Shown here one piece after another: positions 34,500 to 43,343 of a stretch of DNA of 53,768 bases; position 1 is the stretch's first letter, and every line of letters starts with the position of its first letter. A model generated the notes under the pieces. The model did no database searches, was not told where the DNA came from, and was given only the letters and a program-made list of their open reading frames with translations. This stretch comes from Bacteroidota bacterium. GTDB taxonomy: Bacteria; Bacteroidota; Bacteroidia; Chitinophagales; Saprospiraceae. The translations under genes and the position numbers were made by a program. The stretch is from NCBI GenBank assembly GCA_003045895.1, contig PZPC01000034.1, positions 1-53,768 of the forward strand, in the 5' to 3' direction.

Positions 34500-35046
34500 C
34501 CGCGGCTCGCCGCGTATGTTGAAAAACGGATACGCCGGATGTTGGTCTTGTCCTACTTTTACACTTTTCCACCTTTCCACGTTTCCACCTCTCCTTTTAC
34601 ACTTTTACACCTTTACACGGTCTAAAATTTCCGACTTCCCACCTCCGATTTCCGACTTCGAAAACTTTTACACGCGGTTACTTCCGACTTCCCACCTCAA
34701 CCTCTGCTTGCTGCGCAAGCGGTCTCCTGAAGGAGAAGGCCCGCCCGCTTAGGTGCGCGTGATCCCTTGATCGCTCAGGCCAACTTTTACCCGCGGTTAC
34801 TTCCGACTTCCCACCTCCGATTTCCGACTTCGAGCACCTTTCCTCCTCCGCCTTCCAGGCACCTCCTCCAAAGGAGGACTTTGGACCGTCTTTATTCCGG
34901 CTTTCCGTTTACACGTTTACACTTTTACCCGCAGCCGATTTCCGACTTCCCACCTCCGATTTCCGACTTCGAAAACTTTTACACGCGGTTACTTCCGACT
35001 TCCCACCTCCGACTTCCGACTTCGAAAACCTTTCCCCTTTTCCACG
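34500..35046. repeat. Repeat field B
   Basis: Same family as field A: TTTACACTTTTACAC words, CTTCCGACTTCC words and one core module (from 34701). The segment 34628-34955 is essentially a copy of 31219-31546. It ends one base before the stop codon of the minus-strand nnr gene. No gene is supported between 34437 and 35047. Confidence 0.85.
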
Positions 35047-35047
35047 T

Positions 35048-36568
35048 TTACACCTCTCCAATCCTCCTCAACGCCCCGAAAGCCGCCCCCAAGTACTGGA
35101 TAATATCTTCGGCGATGAGGCTCTCCATCTGCTGGGCTTCGGCAGCGAGGTCGCCGGCCAGCCCGTGCAGGCAAACACCGAGGAGGATGGCCGTTTCGAC
35201 CGGGTAGCCCTGTGCCAGCAGGCCGGTAACGATACCCGTCAACACATCGCCGGCTCCGGCGGTTCCCATGCCGGGGTTGCCTACGGTGGCAAAGTAGACC
35301 TCTCCTGTAGGCGTAGCGATGGCGGAGTAGCCGCCTTTGAGCAAAATGTAGCACTGTAGGCGTTGGGCCTCGTGGCGGAGGCGTTCCCAGCGCTCGAAGC
35401 TGTTGGCCGTAGGGCCGAACAGCCGTTCAAATTCTTTGGGGTGGGGGGTAAGGATGCTGTTGGCGGGCAGGAGGGTTTGCCAGCTGGGCTGTAGCCCCAG
35501 GATATTCAGGGCATCGGCGTCCAGCACCAGCGGGGCACTGCTTTGTTCCAGCAGCTGGTGCAGGCCGGCCTGCGTAACCGGATTGGTTCCTATTCCAGGG
35601 CCGATGCCGATGGCAGAATAGGTGTCCGGTTGCGGTACCTGGGTGCAGATAAACTGGTGCCGATCCACCTGCACCATGGCTTCTGGAAAAGCGATCTGCA
35701 TGATCTCGTAGCCGCAGCGGGGAAGGTGCACGGTAACGAGCCCACAGCCTGCCCGCAAAGCGGCCCGGGCACTGAGGATAGCCGCACCAATCTTGCCGTA
35801 GCTGCCCGCCACGATGAGGGCGTGGCCAAAGGTGCCTTTGTGGTCGAACCGTCCGCGGGTTTTCAGCAGCGCTGCTACGTCCGGTAGTTGCACGTAGTAA
35901 TTCTTGGTCACCGCTGCGGCCAGGGCACTGGGCAGCAAGCCGATGTCTAGTACTTGCCATTCCCCTACGTAGGGCGCGTTCTCCGGCGCAAAGAAAGCGA
36001 GCTTGGGGACCTGGAAAGTGAAGGTGTAAGCGGCTTGCAATGCGGATCCGGTGGTGGGTTGGTCAACGAAAAGCCCACTGGGGATGTCGATGGCAATGCG
36101 CAGCTGATCCAACGTATTGAGGTGGTCGATCAACCCGGCCCAGTAGCCCGTCACTGGCCGACTCAGTCCGGAACCCAGCAAGCCGTCGATGAGGATGCCG
36201 CTGGCAGGTAGTTCGGGCAGGGGGTCACCAGCCGTTAGTTCCTGGCAGGCAATGACCCGCTTGGCTTGCAGCCGCTCCCAGTTGGTGGCATTGTCCGGGC
36301 TGGGGGTGTTGCCCATCCGGGCGCGCAGAACGAATACTTCGTAAGACAGTTCGTGTAGGCGGCGGGCAATGGCCAATCCGTCACCACCGTTGTTGCCATC
36401 GCCACAGAGAATGGTTATGGGGCGGTCAAGATCGGAGAATTGCGCCCGAAAAGCCTGAACAAAAGCCAGGCTGGCGCGCTCCATCAGGTCGAGGGAGGCG
36501 ATGGGCTCTTCCCGGATCGTCTGTTCGTCGAGGTGGCGAATCTGGTGGGCAGCGAGGATTTTTTGCAT
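35048..36568 (-). CDS. nnr: Bifunctional NAD(P)H-hydrate epimerase/dehydratase
   Basis: Repairs damaged NAD(P)H hydrates. The 506 residues combine the YjeF N-terminal epimerase domain (RHLDEQTIREEPIASLDLMERAS; ITILCGDGNNGGDGLAIARRL) with the C-terminal ADP/ATP-dependent dehydratase. The latter starts near KGTFGHALIVAGSYGKIGAAIL and contains the catalytic GNPGMGTAGAGDVLTGIVTGLLAQG segment with its Gly-Ala-Gly-Asp. Length and order are those of the common bacterial fusion. Repeat field B begins right after its stop. Confidence 0.96.
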   Translation of the reverse strand: MQKILAAHQIRHLDEQTIREEPIASLDLMERASLAFVQAFRAQFSDLDRPITILCGDGNNGGDGLAIARRLHELSYEVFVLRARMGNTPSPDNATNWERLQAKRVIACQELTAGDPLPELPASGILIDGLLGSGLSRPVTGYWAGLIDHLNTLDQLRIAIDIPSGLFVDQPTTGSALQAAYTFTFQVPKLAFFAPENAPYVGEWQVLDIGLLPSALAAAVTKNYYVQLPDVAALLKTRGRFDHKGTFGHALIVAGSYGKIGAAILSARAALRAGCGLVTVHLPRCGYEIMQIAFPEAMVQVDRHQFICTQVPQPDTYSAIGIGPGIGTNPVTQAGLHQLLEQSSAPLVLDADALNILGLQPSWQTLLPANSILTPHPKEFERLFGPTANSFERWERLRHEAQRLQCYILLKGGYSAIATPTGEVYFATVGNPGMGTAGAGDVLTGIVTGLLAQGYPVETAILLGVCLHGLAGDLAAEAQQMESLIAEDIIQYLGAAFGALRRIGEV

Positions 36569-36812
36569 AGCTTCCAGTAGGGTTTAAATTTGCTCCTGCT
36601 TTGACCAAAGCATCAGTCTTCCAAAGTAAGGAAAAAATGTCAGAGAATCAAAATGAATAGGCTGATCCTCTGCATCTGGGCTAGTTGGTACAACTGGCTA
36701 AATCAAGGAAAAAATTCCCGGCTTTTGAATCCGATGATAAAATAAAATGGCCCAACTTGCGGTTTTAGTGCGATTGGTTACGGCTTGTTTGATGATTGAA
36801 ATAAAATGTCCC

Positions 36813-38618
36813 ATGTTAGCAAAAATTACTGTTTTCTGTTGCGTGATGTTGTTGATGCTTGGTTTTTCTGCTGGCCCGCTGCAAGGCCAGCGCACCCAGC
36901 GGGCCCGCGAGAAATTGCAGGAGCAGCGCTCCGCCGACTGGCCGCCGCCCGCTACCTATTCCCGGGTTTCCCTGGGCCGGGCTCTCCAGGGGGTGTTCGA
37001 GAAGCATTACCAGTTTTGTGGCTTTGGCGCTGCCGAGGGGAGCCGCGACTATCTTCCGGCAGATATCAACAAGTTCCTGGGGCGCCGCGATCTGCGGACC
37101 AAGGTAGAACAGGCCGATCTGAGCGGAGGGAGTTTGTTGCAGTATATTTTCGCGGCTGATGAGCTCATCCTACCGTTGAATACGATCCGCTTTCAACCGG
37201 ACCGGCGCCTGGAAGGCGCTGCGGGTAACGCGACCTTTTTCATCCAACCCGAAGAACAATTCGATGCTTTTCTGCTGACCAAAAATTGTAGCGGCTACCT
37301 CAAGGCCGCGCTCGACGCGGGTATTGAGCCTCCTTACAGTGCTTTTCGTACGGCCCTGAGTACGGACGATCGCAAAGAGTCGACCGTGCTGGCTGTTGCG
37401 GGAACCTTCGTGAGTCCATTAGAAGTTGCCCTGCGGGCCAATGATGGGCAAACCACGACCCTCCTGCTGCAGCTCTGGCAATTTTACCGCGCCCATCCCG
37501 AATACATTGGCCAGGCTTATTATCTGCGTGCTTTTGCCGGGGTGATGATCAAACATACGGCCGTAGCTGAAGTGGCCCGCCAAATTGAGAACGAAGTGGG
37601 CATCAACATCAACGGCCCCTTGCGTACCCGTGCTGAGGCCCAGGTCGGGTGGGGGCGAAACAGTAAAAATTCCTTTACGGGAACGGATTGGGAAACCATC
37701 GTTTATGCCGATTTTGACGAAAAATATACCCGCCAAAATTGGTACGCCCGCCTGCCCACCCCCACCGAAATCAGCGCTTATTTTGCCCGCCTGCAACCCG
37801 TCTTTCAGCGCAACTCCGACTTTCCGCTGATGACCGAAGGGGCGGAGCATCGCCATTATTTACTCCTCGAGGGAGTTCCTCCCGAGTTGGCCCGCGGAGG
37901 GTGGGTCATCGAGGCATTAGCTGGCGGGGTCTACAGCAAGCTACCTGGCCTGGAAGCCAAACCGGTCCAGGAAGGTGGCCAGCAGGGGTGTCGTTTTACC
38001 GTCACCGGGCAGCCCGACCCCACGCTTTTCGCTGGCCCCCTGACCGAACGGCCAGGGAAGGCCAACCTGTCTTACCGCATCCGCAGTTTACAAAATATCA
38101 AGGGAGAGTCATTGGTGTGCTACGTGTCCGACGAATTGCCCACCAGTGCCCACCCCATTGCTAAATTGGGGGAAGGGCGCTTCGATCTTTCGATCAAAGA
38201 AAATCGTCGCTTTGCTTTTCAGTGGCAAGTGGTACTGGCCATCGAAGACCAGGAGAATCCGGTGGATTTTACGCAACTGCCTTATTTGAGCGACTTGCAA
38301 CTGCGGCGCGGCGATCAAACAGAAACCCTGGATATCGAAGTCAGGGAAATTATTGCCAACCCTCAGCGACACGAGTACCGCATTACGTTGGAAACCCGCG
38401 AAACCTGGCCACTCAGCGTGATCAACGACAATGAATTACAGCGCTTCAACCTGTCTTGTAAAGTAAGCTTGCCCGCTCAGCGCTCGGCGGTTCGGATGGT
38501 GCGTCCGCTGAAAGGAATTGTCTCCTTTCCCCGCACTACGCCGCCTTCGCCAACGAATCCCAATGTGGGCACCGTACCCGAGTTGGTGCCAGCAGTAGGG
38601 GAGGGCGGTGGCAATTGA
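36813..38618 (+). CDS. Secreted protein, unrecognised
   Basis: 601 residues from MLAKITVFCCVMLLMLGFSAGPLQGQ, a clear signal peptide; the frame is open to 36747 but the extra residues spoil the signal. The mature part is acidic-to-neutral with predicted mixed structure. The last quarter seems beta-rich (FAFQWQVVLAIEDQENPVDF, LSDLQLRRGDQTETLDIEVREI). The C-terminus is Pro/Gly/Val-rich (PTNPNVGTVPELVPAVGEGGGN region), without a T9SS sorting signal. No family is recognised. It is convergent with the EAD-type gene, 45 bp apart. Confidence 0.65.
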   Translation: MLAKITVFCCVMLLMLGFSAGPLQGQRTQRAREKLQEQRSADWPPPATYSRVSLGRALQGVFEKHYQFCGFGAAEGSRDYLPADINKFLGRRDLRTKVEQADLSGGSLLQYIFAADELILPLNTIRFQPDRRLEGAAGNATFFIQPEEQFDAFLLTKNCSGYLKAALDAGIEPPYSAFRTALSTDDRKESTVLAVAGTFVSPLEVALRANDGQTTTLLLQLWQFYRAHPEYIGQAYYLRAFAGVMIKHTAVAEVARQIENEVGININGPLRTRAEAQVGWGRNSKNSFTGTDWETIVYADFDEKYTRQNWYARLPTPTEISAYFARLQPVFQRNSDFPLMTEGAEHRHYLLLEGVPPELARGGWVIEALAGGVYSKLPGLEAKPVQEGGQQGCRFTVTGQPDPTLFAGPLTERPGKANLSYRIRSLQNIKGESLVCYVSDELPTSAHPIAKLGEGRFDLSIKENRRFAFQWQVVLAIEDQENPVDFTQLPYLSDLQLRRGDQTETLDIEVREIIANPQRHEYRITLETRETWPLSVINDNELQRFNLSCKVSLPAQRSAVRMVRPLKGIVSFPRTTPPSPTNPNVGTVPELVPAVGEGGGN

Positions 38619-38663
38619 TGAATGGCCTGATGGCGAGCCTGTCTTAGTCGTTTCTTAACGCCT

Positions 38664-40094
38664 TTAGGCCAGTAACCCGGTTACTTTTTCGTGGGCACTT
38701 TGCCAGTCCATTGCGCCCGGCGTTCCCTGGCTGGGGAAGGCTATACGCAGTTGTTTAACCAGATCGGTGATGGCGTAGCGAACTTTGTTGTTGACAATGT
38801 CCCAGTCGGCAGCAGCAATGCGGCCTGCCTGCAGTTGGTTGGTATTGTCCTGCCAGCGGCCTTGCAGCAGCACGAGGGTGTTTTGGAATTCGCGGTCTTT
38901 GTCCTGCACGAAGTTGGTGATGCGTTCAATGGCCAAATCCAGGCGGGCCTGGCTCAGGGCCAGCAGTACGGCCGCGTCGTCGGCGTCGTCCCAGTCGGGG
39001 TCGGGTACGGGCTGTTCGGCGAAAGCAATCTCTGCTGCCGGCACGTCGGTGGTGCTCACCTGGATGGCCCGGTCGAGCACGGCGACGTCGAAAGGGCGTT
39101 CCCCAAAACCGGGGACCTGCACTTTGGCGGTCACCCGCAACAGCAGGGCATAGTGGCCCGGCCGCTGGGGCGTCACGTCGAAGCCCCACTCCGTGAAGCC
39201 GAAGGGCAGGATGGGTTGCTCCACATTGTTACGGGCCACAATGGTGAAATTGCCAACGGTGCCCACCTCCTCCAGCTCAACTTTCATCACGGACGTAATT
39301 TTGAGACCCTCGCGCGTGGCGGCGGCTTTTTCTTTTTCCGTCAGGCCCTCCATCAATTCGGCCTCGTCCGTCGTCGTTGGCGCTATCCGCACCCGGCAGC
39401 GGCAAGCCTGGGCCAGCGCCATGGTGGCAGGGATAGCGTAGAGAATCTTGCCTTTTTGGAAGGGGGAAACGGGTGGTGGTGCGGTCGGCGCCGGCGCTGG
39501 TGGTGGTGGTGCGGGCGGTGGTACATAAGTGGTGGACGCTTTGGGCCCACTATCGGCCGCTGGTGGTGGCGCCGACGCTGGTGGTGGCGCCATTTTTTCT
39601 AACTCCTCCTCCGGAGGTTCAGCGCCGCTGCTCGTGGGTGGTTTCGCTTTGCTTTTCCGCGGGGGGATGGTGGTGGGTATTCTTTTGGAAGGTCCTTTGA
39701 CGGGTATGTCGGGCTTGCTGCTGTCCGACCGTTTGCCGGGAAACCAGTCTTTAAATTGGTCCACGGCCTTGTCGAGTAGGGAAGGCTTTTTGGCGGCTTT
39801 AGGCGGCGGAGCGGTTGCCGGCGCACTGGGGCGCAACTCATCTACCGGAAGGTCATCAATCAGTTCCTTGAGTTCCTGGATGGTTTTCAGCCTGTTTTGC
39901 GCATATTCGGTCTGGCTGATGCGCCCGTTTTTAAAATCCAGTTCGTAGTGCTGGTAATGCTTTTCCAGAATGGTGAATCGCAGGGAGCGGTCTGGCTTAA
40001 CCAGGGGCAGGTGGGTACGCAAAATTTCGAACACAGGAGCCAACTGATCTTCCTCGAGATAATCCAATAATTTTTGTTTCAATAGGGCATCCAT
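38664..40094 (-). CDS. Protein with effector-associated-domain-like regions at both ends
   Basis: 476 residues. Residues 1 to about 85 form a helical domain (DQLAPVFEILRTHL; LEKHYQHYELDFKNGRISQTEYAQNRLKT) resembling effector-associated domain 11 of bacterial conflict systems. A Pro/Ala-rich linker spans about 88-213. A beta-rich domain follows (about 213-345: GKILYAIPATMALAQACRCRVRIAP; FTEWGFDVTPQRPGHYALLLRV). A second EAD-like helical domain spans about 368-445 (LDLAIERITNFVQ; NQLQAGRIAAADWDIVNNK). EADs recruit effectors by homotypic contact. No signal peptide, no NTPase and no effector are seen. A scaffold or adaptor role is inferred. Confidence 0.6.
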   Translation of the reverse strand: MDALLKQKLLDYLEEDQLAPVFEILRTHLPLVKPDRSLRFTILEKHYQHYELDFKNGRISQTEYAQNRLKTIQELKELIDDLPVDELRPSAPATAPPPKAAKKPSLLDKAVDQFKDWFPGKRSDSSKPDIPVKGPSKRIPTTIPPRKSKAKPPTSSGAEPPEEELEKMAPPPASAPPPAADSGPKASTTYVPPPAPPPPAPAPTAPPPVSPFQKGKILYAIPATMALAQACRCRVRIAPTTTDEAELMEGLTEKEKAAATREGLKITSVMKVELEEVGTVGNFTIVARNNVEQPILPFGFTEWGFDVTPQRPGHYALLLRVTAKVQVPGFGERPFDVAVLDRAIQVSTTDVPAAEIAFAEQPVPDPDWDDADDAAVLLALSQARLDLAIERITNFVQDKDREFQNTLVLLQGRWQDNTNQLQAGRIAAADWDIVNNKVRYAITDLVKQLRIAFPSQGTPGAMDWQSAHEKVTGLLA

Positions 40095-40299
40095 AACGGA
40101 AAGGTATTAGCAGGTAAGCGACCGGCAATTGGTCAGTGAAAAGTAAGGTTTTTTTGTGGAGCACACAATGAAAGGACCAAAATCTTTCACCTCGGATTAG
40201 CACTCCCTCAGCGGGCGGTGGGCTATACGGCTTTACGATTTCAGCTTTAACAGTAGCTTTGAATTTTATGGACTTGCAAGGGATGGGGATGGTCAATAT

Positions 40300-41434
40300 T
40301 CCGACTTTCCGTTTCCACCTTTCCACCTTTACCAGATTTCCTATTTCCGATTTCCCACCTCCGACTTCCGACTTCGAGCTACTTCCGACTTCGAGTTGGT
40401 TCTCGCACCTGCCACGTCTTCAGCGTGGGCGACGCAGCGCAGCAACCTGCCACGTCTTCAGCGTTGGCGGCTCGCGCCTGCCACGTCTTCAGCGTTGCCT
40501 GCCACGTCTTCAGCGTTGCCTGCCACGTCTTCAGCGTGGGTGATTGCGAGAGGATGGATATGCCGGATGTTGGTCTCGCCCTACTTTTACACTTTTTCCC
40601 TTTTACACCTTTACACGGTCTAAAACTTCCCACTTCCCACCTCCGATTTCCGACTTCGAGCGCCACCCGCCACCTCTGCTTGCTGAGCAAGCGGTCTCCT
40701 GAAGGAGAAGCCCCGCCCGCTTAGGTGCGCGTGACCCCTTGATCGCTAAGACTGGGTGAATTTTGGCGGCTCGCGCCTGCCACGTCTTCAGCGTGGGCGC
40801 ATGCGAGAGGATGGATACGCCGGATGTTGGTCTCGCCCTACTTTTACACTTTTACACTTGCCCAACTTTTACACGCGGTTACTTCCCACTTCCCACCTCC
40901 GACTTCCGATTTCGAGCTACTTCCCACTTCCCACCTCCGACTTCCCACTTCGAGCTACTTCCGACTTCGAGTTGGTTCTCGCAGCGACGCAGCGCAGCAA
41001 CGGCTCGCAGCGATTGCTGAAAAAGGGATACGCCGGATGTTGGTCTCGCCCTACTTTTACACTTTTTCCCTTTTACACCTTTACACGGTCTAAAACTTCC
41101 CACTTCCCACCTCCGATTTCCGACTTCGAGCGCCACCCGCCACCTCTGCTTGCTGAGCAAGCGGTCTCCTGAAGGAGAAGCCCCGCCCGCTTAGGTGCGC
41201 GTGACCCCTTGATCGCTAAGACTGGGTGAATTTTGGCGGCTCGCGCCTGCCACGTCTTCAGCGTGGGCGCATGCGAGAGGATGGATACGCCGGATGTTGG
41301 TCTCGCCCTACTTTTACACTTTTACACTTGCCCAACTTTTACACGCGGTTACTTCCCACTTCCCACCTCCGACTTCCGATTTCGAGCTACTTCCCACTTC
41401 CCACCTCCGATTTCCGATTTCGAGCTACTTCTCT
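40300..41434. repeat. Repeat field C with a 470-bp tandem and GCCACGTCTTCAGCG palindromes
   Basis: Units at about 40561 and 41031 repeat with a period of 470 bp, and each contains one core module (40673, 41143). From 40409 to 40540 CCTGCCACGTCTTCAGCG recurs about five times, three of them in a 20-bp tandem. The CTTCCGACTTCC words are frequent. The field ends at the stop codon of hypC. Between 40095 and 40300 only the upstream region of the EAD-type gene is present. Confidence 0.85.
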
Positions 41435-41435
41435 C

Positions 41436-41684
41436 TTAACCACCCAAATCCTCCAATTCGCCCATTTCCCGCAGGTATTGCAAGGTCAGTTGCGCCTCAG
41501 CTTCGTCTACCTTGCTGATGGCTACCCCGACGTGAACCAGTACGTAATCGCCTTTTTTTACCATTGGCAGCATAGAGAGGTTAACTTCTTTGACAATGCC
41601 GCCGAAAGCAACCCGCCCGGTACGCAGGCTCGGGTCGACGAGGTCGTTGATGCTGACGATTTTACCGGGTATAGCGAGGCACAT
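41436..41684 (-). CDS. hypC: Hydrogenase assembly chaperone HypC
   Basis: 82 residues from MCLAIPGKIVSIND; the essential Cys2 of the MCLAIPG start identifies the family and fixes this ATG over the longer frame. HypC carries the Fe(CN)2CO precursor with HypD and binds the hydrogenase large subunit. The usual length and GDYVLVHVGVAISKVDEAEA core are seen. Last of the minus-strand hypB/hypA set; hypD, hypE and hypF are not in the window. Confidence 0.96.
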   Translation of the reverse strand: MCLAIPGKIVSINDLVDPSLRTGRVAFGGIVKEVNLSMLPMVKKGDYVLVHVGVAISKVDEAEAQLTLQYLREMGELEDLGG

Positions 41685-41713
41685 AAGTGGGGGTTTTAGT
41701 TTTTGTTGGTGAA

Positions 41714-42586
41714 TCAGTTGCGCAGGGCAAGGCGTTGCTCCCGCAGCCAGTCGTACCACTGTTCCATCCCTTGCCCGGTGGTAGCGGATAGCTCGATAAA
41801 CGCCAGGTGGTGGTTGACGCGCAGCGCGTATTCCCGGGCCTTGGCTACGTCAAAATCGACGTAAGGCAGCAGGTCCATCTTGTTGATGATGCAAAGGTCG
41901 GCGGTGTGGAACATGTCGGGGTATTTGAGCGGTTTGTCATCCCCTTCGGTGACGCTGATAATGACCACCCGCGCGCCTTCGCCGAGGTCGAAAAGGGCCG
42001 GGCAGACGAGGTTGCCGACGTTTTCGATAAAGAGCAGGGAATCGTCCGTAGGGGCCAATTGCTTGAGGGCTTTGTGGATCATCGCTGCGTCGAGGTGGCA
42101 GCCTTTGCCCGTGTTGATTTGTACCACGGGGGCGTTGGTTTTGGCGATCCGCCGGGCATCGTTGGAGGTCTGTTGGTCGCCTTCGATGACAAAGCAATTG
42201 ACTTCCGCCTGCAGATCCACCAGGGTGCGTTCCAGCAGCGAGGTCTTGCCCGAACCCGGGGAGCTGACCAGGTTGAGCGCCAGCATGTTTTTGGCTTCAA
42301 AGTAGCCCCGGTTTCGCTCGGCCAGCAAGTCGTTCTTCTGCATGATGTCCCGCTCCAGTTCCAGGACGGTTTTTACGGGAGCAGGCTCCTGCGCATCGGG
42401 ATGGGCATGGTGGTGGTGGTTTCCATCAGCCTCGTGGTGGTGGTGGTGGTGATGATGACCATTACCTGCTTCGTGATGATGTTCATGGCCTCCGGCAGAG
42501 AGATGAACGTGGTTTTCCTCCTCGCCAATTTTGGTGATGGTTACGCCACCGGAAGCCTGGCTGCTGCATCCACAAGTGCTGCACAT
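41714..42586 (-). CDS. hypB: Hydrogenase nickel incorporation GTPase HypB
   Basis: Nickel-delivery GTPase of 290 residues. The N-terminal CxxCGC nickel site is MCSTCGC, followed by a histidine-rich stretch (about residues 33-63, some 20 His) that probably stores nickel. The GTPase domain has SSPGSGKT (P-loop), IENVGNLVCPA with the bridging-metal cysteine, and NKMDLLPY. It lies 25 bp after hypA and 29 bp before hypC on the minus strand. Confidence 0.97.
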   Translation of the reverse strand: MCSTCGCSSQASGGVTITKIGEEENHVHLSAGGHEHHHEAGNGHHHHHHHHEADGNHHHHAHPDAQEPAPVKTVLELERDIMQKNDLLAERNRGYFEAKNMLALNLVSSPGSGKTSLLERTLVDLQAEVNCFVIEGDQQTSNDARRIAKTNAPVVQINTGKGCHLDAAMIHKALKQLAPTDDSLLFIENVGNLVCPALFDLGEGARVVIISVTEGDDKPLKYPDMFHTADLCIINKMDLLPYVDFDVAKAREYALRVNHHLAFIELSATTGQGMEQWYDWLREQRLALRN

Positions 42587-42611
42587 AATGATTCGTTTTT
42601 TGCTTTTAAAA

Positions 42612-42953
42612 TTAGCTGACGACCAACGATTTTACCCGCAATTCTTTCCCCTGTACCAGTTCACTGAGGTATTGTCCACAACTGGGACAGGCTTCGAAAA
42701 ACTGCCTGGCCGCATAGGTACTCCCGCAATCCATGCACCTGGCCTTTGCGGGCAGGTGGTGGATAATGCGTTCGGCATGCTCCAGGATGGTACCCGGAAC
42801 CGCCGCTTCCCACGCGAAAATCAGGGCATCCAACTCTATCCCGGCGAGCGCTCCTATTTCCAATTCAATGCTTTCCACTTTCCGGGCTGCGTTTTGTCGG
42901 GCTTGTTCCTCCGCAATTTCCACAATACTTAGAACGATGGAAAGTTCGTGCAT
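42612..42953 (-). CDS. hypA: Hydrogenase nickel chaperone HypA
   Basis: 113 residues starting MHELSIVLSIVEIAEEQA; His2 of the MHE start binds nickel, and this fixes the start well inside a longer open frame. The zinc ribbon is visible as CMDCGSTYAARQFFEACPSC. HypA hands nickel with HypB to the large subunit. The gene is 11 bp from the upstream small membrane protein gene. Confidence 0.96.
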   Translation of the reverse strand: MHELSIVLSIVEIAEEQARQNAARKVESIELEIGALAGIELDALIFAWEAAVPGTILEHAERIIHHLPAKARCMDCGSTYAARQFFEACPSCGQYLSELVQGKELRVKSLVVS

Positions 42954-42964
42954 AATAGCGTGGG

Positions 42965-43171
42965 TTAGTGTTTGGTTTGTTGGGAGCGGATCCGGCGGAA
43001 ATACATAAAAATGCCAATTCCTGCGGCCAATAAAAGGGGTGCCGCGTGTACCGGTGTGGTCAGGAAATGAACCAACCCCCATCCTTCGTAAGCGCCGTGG
43101 CCACCGTGGGCAAAAGCAGTCAGGGGCATCAGCAAGGAAGCAATTGAAAAGATAAAAATTTTGTGTTTCAT
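42965..43171 (-). CDS. Small His-containing membrane protein, first gene of the hyp operon
   Basis: 68 residues with a signal peptide (IASLLMPLTAFA) followed by HGGHGAYEGWGLVHFLTTPVHA and one membrane helix (APLLLAAGIGIFMYF), then a basic end. The HGGHG start of the mature protein may bind metal. No family is assigned with certainty. Its place before hypA suggests a role in hydrogenase assembly or nickel handling. Confidence 0.7.
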   Translation of the reverse strand: MKHKIFIFSIASLLMPLTAFAHGGHGAYEGWGLVHFLTTPVHAAPLLLAAGIGIFMYFRRIRSQQTKH

Positions 43172-43251
43172 AAGGATTTAGGCTTAAGTTGTTAGCGATA
43201 AAACTAGGGTTGCTAATTGTATATTGAAGCATAAAAAATCAACCAAATTAA

Positions 43252-43265
43252 ATGATAAATATCAC
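43252..43265. promoter_or_regulatory. CRP/FNR-type site upstream of the hydrogenase operon
   Basis: The TGAT-AAAT-ATCA core (43253-43264) matches the TTGAT-N4-ATCAA consensus except at the outer positions. Its centre lies about 28 bp before a -7-like TAAACTTTG (43287-43295), giving an activator position near -43. It may also affect the divergent hyp operon. Confidence 0.55.
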
Positions 43266-43343
43266 CATAGGGCTTGTTGTAAAATCTAAACTTTGAATAC
43301 GTGGAAATTTTTAGAACCTGAATTTTTCTTAAAAGACACCGCT

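Noticed and set aside
36600-36720. tRNA-like stretch near GGCTAGTTGGTACAACTGG
   Set aside because: No acceptor stem and no GTTCGA-type T arm could be found; no tRNA is supported anywhere in the window.
30939-41434. CRISPR array in the repeat-rich fields
   Set aside because: Repeat lengths and spacings are irregular, the spacers are themselves repeats, and no cas genes are present.
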